From positions 1 through 9,360 of the forward strand of contig NVVG01000150.1 of assembly GCA_002402125.1 (NCBI GenBank): DNA of 9,360 bases, in the 5' to 3' direction. The position numbers and the translations under genes were made by a program. Shown here in pieces: positions 6,866 through 9,360 of this stretch (position 1 is its first letter; every line of letters starts with the position of its first letter). The notes below the pieces were generated by a model. That model ran no database searches, had not been told where the DNA came from, and saw only the letters and a program-made list of their open reading frames with translations. This stretch comes from Moraxellaceae bacterium. GTDB taxonomy: Bacteria > Pseudomonadota > Gammaproteobacteria > Pseudomonadales > Ketobacteraceae.

Positions 6866-6887
6866 GGCGAAAGTTCTTACTTTCGCC
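6866..6887. repeat. Perfect 9-bp inverted repeat with 4-base loop
   Basis: Arms GGCGAAAGT and ACTTTCGCC enclose TCTT. It is the strongest short hairpin in the intergenic region and reads equally on both strands. It lies about 176 bases upstream of the kinase start. No T-run follows on either strand, so it could be a factor-dependent terminator, an RNA-stability hairpin or a remnant of a repeat element. Confidence 0.75.
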
Positions 6888-7067
6888 TACAGGTCAATGC
6901 TAGGCGCTAACAATACTAAACTTTTTACAACAAACTAGCCCGCTCATTAAAAAACTATCCCTTTAAGATCATCCCTGTCGAACGGATTACGACATCACCT
7001 GTCGCAAAATCTATTTCTCTCATCACTTACTTCGACAACGGTAATTCATGCTGTCTGGCCATTTCGT

Positions 7068-7172
7068 AACATAGGGTGCTTTACACGCTATGTTGCTCAT
7101 TATGCTTTTGACACAACTCAGTCAAAATAGCCTTTTTTGCCATTCGATTAGCGGGTTACACATCGAACCCGC
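7068..7172. repeat. Cluster of three inverted repeats
   Basis: Three hairpins follow each other within 105 bases. The first pairs AACATAG with CTATGTT (7068-7074/7088-7094), with inner GTG/CAC pairing and one G-G mismatch. The second pairs TTTTGAC with GTCAAAA (7106-7112/7121-7127). The third pairs GCGGGTT with AACCCGC (7151-7157/7166-7172). A T6 run at 7133-7138 starts six bases after the second hairpin on the + strand, which is a weak terminator pattern at best. They may form part of the 3' untranslated region of the DUF4402-like gene. Confidence 0.55.
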
Positions 7173-7238
7173 AAGGCTCGAATTCCAGCAAAATCACTTC
7201 TACATATCCAAGTCAACTAACTTGTGCTTCTCTTCACG

Positions 7239-7266
7239 GGCAAGGGAGGATGAGGAGGACCTTGCC
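7239..7266 (-). repeat. Hairpin with anti-Shine-Dalgarno-like loop
   Basis: Arms GGCAAGG and CCTTGCC (7 bp, perfect) enclose a 14-base loop. On the minus strand, 38 bases after the stop of the DUF4402-like gene, the loop reads UCCUCCUCAUCCUC and contains CCUCCU, the complement of a Shine-Dalgarno core. Pyrimidine loops of this kind occur in some regulatory RNAs. It may equally be chance. Confidence 0.45.
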
Positions 7267-7304
7267 TATATAGTGAAGCGTGTTATGCAGCAATATCTAG
7301 GCGC

Positions 7305-7889
7305 TTAGTACGATACGTCGATATCATAAGTACCAGTGTAAACACCATCTGCGAACGCTGTAACATTCGACGTACCCAGTTCTGGACCGAAATCACCACC
7401 AACAATAATTCCACCATCACCATTGGCATCCAGCGTAAGGCTAGCACCATCAGCAGGTAACGTTACTATTGTTACTGTAATATTTGGCAGTGACGGATTA
7501 CCACTTGAATGCACCATAGGTGTACTCGCTGTGTTAGAATCAATCGTTACACTACCAAAAGGAGATGCACCAGTTACAGTTACAAGTCCAGGGGTTTCTG
7601 ACGACAAGCTAACCATGTCAGTTGTATTACAGTTACCGATACCGGCGGTAACAGAACCCGCTGAACCGTCAGTTTCTACCGTAAAGAACGACGACAAGTT
7701 GGCGTTAGCACCGTCGCAAGCGACTATTTGAGTCGGTATAAACAAGGTACCCAAGTCTAGCGCTGTAGTTTCTACTAATGTAATAGTACTGGATACTGAT
7801 GCAGTTGCGTTAAACGTATCTGCATGAACGGCACCCGCCATCATTAAACCTAAAGTAACACCACTTAATTTAATTGCTGAATTTTTCAC
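7305..7889 (-). CDS. Secreted DUF4402-like beta-sandwich protein
   Basis: 194 residues. A signal peptide has its hydrophobic core at 9-20 and cleavage after VHA (23). The mature protein is Thr/Ser/Val/Gly-rich with almost no charged helices, as in pilin-like beta-sandwich proteins. The start of the mature chain (SSTITLVETTALDLGTLF, 33-50) and the end (DGVYTGTYDIDVSY, 181-194) match the layout of DUF4402 proteins as I know them: small exported proteins of proteobacteria with no settled function, often discussed as fimbria-like surface proteins. Cys58 and Cys87 may form a disulfide. The start is GTG, fixed by an in-frame TAG four codons upstream and AGGAGG at 7898-7903. No chaperone or usher gene is nearby, so it seems to stand alone. 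It is separated by about 600 bases from the kinase operon and I do not assume a functional link. Confidence 0.7.
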   Translation of the reverse strand: MKNSAIKLSGVTLGLMMAGAVHADTFNATASVSSTITLVETTALDLGTLFIPTQIVACDGANANLSSFFTVETDGSAGSVTAGIGNCNTTDMVSLSSETPGLVTVTGASPFGSVTIDSNTASTPMVHSSGNPSLPNITVTIVTLPADGASLTLDANGDGGIIVGGDFGPELGTSNVTAFADGVYTGTYDIDVSY

Positions 7890-7897
7890 AGGAAAAG

Positions 7898-7903
7898 CCT
7901 CCT
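7898..7903 (-). promoter_or_regulatory. Strong ribosome binding site for the GTG start of the DUF4402-like gene
   Basis: Minus-strand AGGAGG with an eight-base spacer to GTG at 7889. It supports this start over the preceding frame, which is closed by TAG. Confidence 0.8.
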
Positions 7904-8213
7904 AAAACATGATAAAGACCAAATCCCATCTAACGACGAGAATATCAGTCCACCTCCAATAGCCGCATTCGATTCATAACTTACAAAGCCAAATGTGCCT
8001 AACATAAACTTTATCGACGCCCCATCGAAATCCTTTAGGGTTTTCTTAAATAAATTTGGTTTATTTTGGCTATGTGAAAAGTTTACCCTGTAAAAAAACA
8101 ATCACTAAGATGTGTATTTCACAAAAAACGCGTGGTTATTACTCAACGGAATAACTGGGTTATACCGCGAGGACGTCAAATGACTGATAGACGTACAATT
8201 GAAAAGTAAAATA

Positions 8214-8227
8214 TTGATACGTATCAA
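8214..8227. promoter_or_regulatory. Perfect 14-bp palindrome, candidate operator
   Basis: TTGATACGTATCAA is fully self-complementary around a central CG. Palindromes of this size with a central CG are typical of LacI/GalR-type operators, and other dimeric regulators also use such sites. It sits about 325 bases upstream of the DUF4402-like start and 137 bases after the membrane-protein stop. No regulator gene is in the window, so the binding protein is unknown. Confidence 0.45.
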
Positions 8228-8363
8228 ATAGATAGAAAGGCTTTGAGATAAACATCGGGGCAACATGGATAATCTTATGACAAATGCGGCAACTCACCGC
8301 TACAGCTGAACGCCCCTCACCGGAAATAGGCGTGCTGCGTAATCCATTATTGATAAAATTACC

Positions 8364-8765
8364 TTATTCCTTCGCGTCAAAGCTCTTCAGCGAGCTTAGA
8401 AATAACCCGATCCCACCAACAGCGAGGGTTAATATAACTAATAGATCAAAGGAGGTCATATTATCGAGGCGTAATTTCACACTAGAAATAACCCCGAAGA
8501 CCATCATGACGATGGATGCGCCCGCTAAACACCAGCCAATGACGTTTTTGGAGTTATAAAACACCATACCTATGCCAAAGATAAAAGGCACAAACACCAT
8601 ACCGCCTGTGAGATTAAATCCACCCACTCGCATAAAGGATGACGAAAAACCAAAGGCATAGGTCACATGAATGGCGTTCAACAACATGTAACCGCCCGCT
8701 ACCATCATGACTAGCCCCATGAGAAAGCGACCTATCCCACCGTCTGTTCCACCTGCTCCGCGCAT
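8364..8765 (-). CDS. Four-helix inner-membrane protein of unknown function
   Basis: 133 residues with four predicted membrane helices at about 12-31, 52-70, 74-96 and 106-124, a Gly-rich N-terminus (RGAGGTDGG) and a short charged C-terminus (KSFDAKE). There is no signal peptide, catalytic motif or family that I can name. The ATG at 8765 has AGGAG (8771-8775) five bases upstream. It lies 69 bases after the pdxH stop in the same direction and may be read through from pdxH, though nothing in the sequence links its function to vitamin B6. Confidence 0.8.
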   Translation of the reverse strand: MRGAGGTDGGIGRFLMGLVMMVAGGYMLLNAIHVTYAFGFSSSFMRVGGFNLTGGMVFVPFIFGIGMVFYNSKNVIGWCLAGASIVMMVFGVISSVKLRLDNMTSFDLLVILTLAVGGIGLFLSSLKSFDAKE

Positions 8766-8834
8766 GTTATCTCCTATCTACCTTCTAATATGTGTAAATT
8801 GCTTTGTATCGGTTGCTATGTCTAAGTCGTTGGG

Positions 8835-9360
8835 TCAAGGCTGCAATATATCCATCACCCACTGATCATTTTGTACCGAGTATACATGGCGCTCATGTAA
8901 TCGGTGGTCTTTTCCCTGCCAAAATTCCATTTTATGGGCGTCTATATGGTAACCACCCCAATATTCTGGGCAGGTTATGTTATCACCCAGTGTTTTTTTG
9001 CCTTGTTCAAACTTTTGTTCGAGCGCTTGTAATGATTCAATCGGGCGACTTTGCTCCGATATCACTGCGGCGACTTGGCTTAACAGGGGCCGATGGGCGA
9101 AATAATTGGCTGATTCTTCTCTGGAGGTCTTCGCTACTGTGCCTTCTATCCGAATTTGGCGCTGAAAATCTGACCACCAGAACGTCACTGCCACATGGCT
9201 ATTGTGACTAATATCATCACCTTTATGGCTTTCGTAATTGGTAAAGAAGGTAAAACCGCTTTCGTCTACGGATTTGAGCAGCACGACTCTATTGGATGGC
9301 TGACCGGCTGCATTGACCGTGGCTAGGCTCATGCCGTTGTAATAGGTAGGGTCGTTTTGT
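8835..9360 (-). CDS. pdxH: Pyridoxine/pyridoxamine 5'-phosphate oxidase, N-terminus cut by window edge
   Basis: The last 174 residues are visible. PdxH is a soluble FMN enzyme that oxidises pyridoxine 5'-phosphate or pyridoxamine 5'-phosphate to pyridoxal 5'-phosphate. The family pattern is complete from the cut onward: SNRVVLLK and FTFFTNYESHKG (FMN-binding strands), VTFWWSDFQRQIRIEGTV, YFAHRPLLSQ, ISEQSRPI, PEYWGGY, MEFWQGKDHRLHER (substrate- and FMN-contacting residues including the RLHxR arginines) and the C-terminal Trp strand. Roughly 40 residues are missing compared with the usual 210-220. The Met at 9332 is internal: the frame stays open above it to the right edge and encodes PdxH-like residues (NDPTYYNG). 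The end DILQP differs slightly from the usual RLAP. No oddity suggests loss of function. Confidence 0.95.
   Translation of the reverse strand, partial: QNDPTYYNGMSLATVNAAGQPSNRVVLLKSVDESGFTFFTNYESHKGDDISHNSHVAVTFWWSDFQRQIRIEGTVAKTSREESANYFAHRPLLSQVAAVISEQSRPIESLQALEQKFEQGKKTLGDNITCPEYWGGYHIDAHKMEFWQGKDHRLHERHVYSVQNDQWVMDILQP

Larger units (their letters stand above)
6691..7304. other. 614-base non-coding stretch between the DUF4402-like gene and the kinase operon
   Basis: I see no convincing gene here. It should hold the end of the upstream transcript and the start of the kinase operon. What stands out is a set of perfect inverted repeats: 6866-6887 (9-bp arms), 7106-7127 (7-bp arms), 7151-7172 (7-bp arms, GC-rich) and 7239-7266 (7-bp arms), plus an interrupted one at 7068-7094. 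None is followed by a good U-tract, so I call no intrinsic terminator. A plus-strand frame of 72 codons at 7090-7308 lacks a ribosome site and is rejected as a gene. Confidence 0.6.
7890..8363. other. 474-base non-coding stretch upstream of the DUF4402-like gene
   Basis: It contains the ribosome site and presumably the promoter and leader of the DUF4402-like gene, a perfect palindrome at 8214-8227, and the end region of the membrane-protein transcript. A TTG-started 71-codon frame (8101 to 7886) ends in a GTGA overlap with the DUF4402-like start but has no ribosome site and no recognisable protein character. A weak inverted repeat, GTTATT/AATAAC, lies at 8135-8155. I see no clear -10/-35 pair, known riboswitch or intrinsic terminator. 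Confidence 0.55.

Noticed and set aside
6817..6912. AGGAGGT on the + strand followed by an open frame of about 28 codons
   Set aside because: The only frame that stays open begins with ATT directly next to the motif, too close for initiation, and no ATG, GTG or TTG lies at a normal distance. The minus-strand complement ACCTCCT was also considered as an anti-Shine-Dalgarno site but has no supporting structure.
7090..7308. Plus-strand frame of 72 codons between the DUF4402-like gene and the kinase operon
   Set aside because: No ribosome site before its ATG, it starts inside an inverted repeat, the composition is not clearly protein-like and it runs convergently into the DUF4402-like stop. Its end (DLAYIVKRVMQQYL) looks somewhat protein-like, so a decayed gene fragment is not excluded.
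6899..7308. CTAGGCGCT repeated at 6900-6908 and 7298-7306, and GTTATGC at 7282-7288, considered as integron attC or insertion-element traces
   Set aside because: The four paired attC boxes are not present, the repeat is only nine bases, and no integrase, transposase or terminal inverted repeat is seen.
7890..8160. Cyclic-di-GMP riboswitch before the DUF4402-like gene (ACAGGGTAAAC resembles part of the GEMM consensus)
   Set aside because: The second conserved block is not at the required distance and the pairing stems cannot be drawn.

Overview
The window looks like a chromosomal segment of a Gram-negative, probably marine gammaproteobacterium. The evidence is a PdxH of proteobacterial type, a DUF4402-like secreted protein, Sec signal peptides and a lipobox typical of Gram-negative exported proteins, and moderate base composition. 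The genus cannot be fixed from the sequence. All recognisable genes lie on the minus strand, so transcription runs from high to low coordinates.

Right part (about 7300-9360): the 3' part of pdxH (vitamin B6 salvage, cut by the right edge), a four-helix inner-membrane protein of unknown function (8364-8765), a 474-base non-coding stretch holding a perfect 14-bp palindrome (8214-8227), and a secreted DUF4402-like beta-rich protein with a GTG start (7305-7889). A second non-coding stretch follows (6691-7304). It contains several perfect inverted repeats, one of which shows an anti-Shine-Dalgarno-like loop on the minus strand, and presumably the promoter of the next operon.

Left part (1-6690): a tight six-gene operon, with gene junctions from an 11-base overlap to a 44-base gap. 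In order of transcription it encodes: (1) a transmembrane Ser/Thr kinase fused to a periplasmic SUMF1/FGE-like domain; (2) a single-pass membrane protein with a periplasmic N-terminal domain and a cytoplasmic FHA domain; (3) a probable outer-membrane lipoprotein; (4) a periplasmic coiled-coil protein; (5) a small periplasmic protein; (6) a MotA/TolQ/ExbB-type proton-channel subunit, cut by the left edge. The first two proteins have mirror-image layouts, each with one helix linking a cytoplasmic phosphosignalling domain to a periplasmic sensor- or scaffold-like domain. The last four supply an outer-membrane anchor, periplasmic connectors and an ion-driven motor subunit.

My reading, which is inference, is a kinase-controlled, proton-motive-force-driven envelope complex. 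I do not recognise it as a named system. It is the most interesting content here. Two sequence tracts inside the operon could vary in length: a C9 run just after the lipobox of the lipoprotein, and a 15-bp tandem repeat in the FHA gene.
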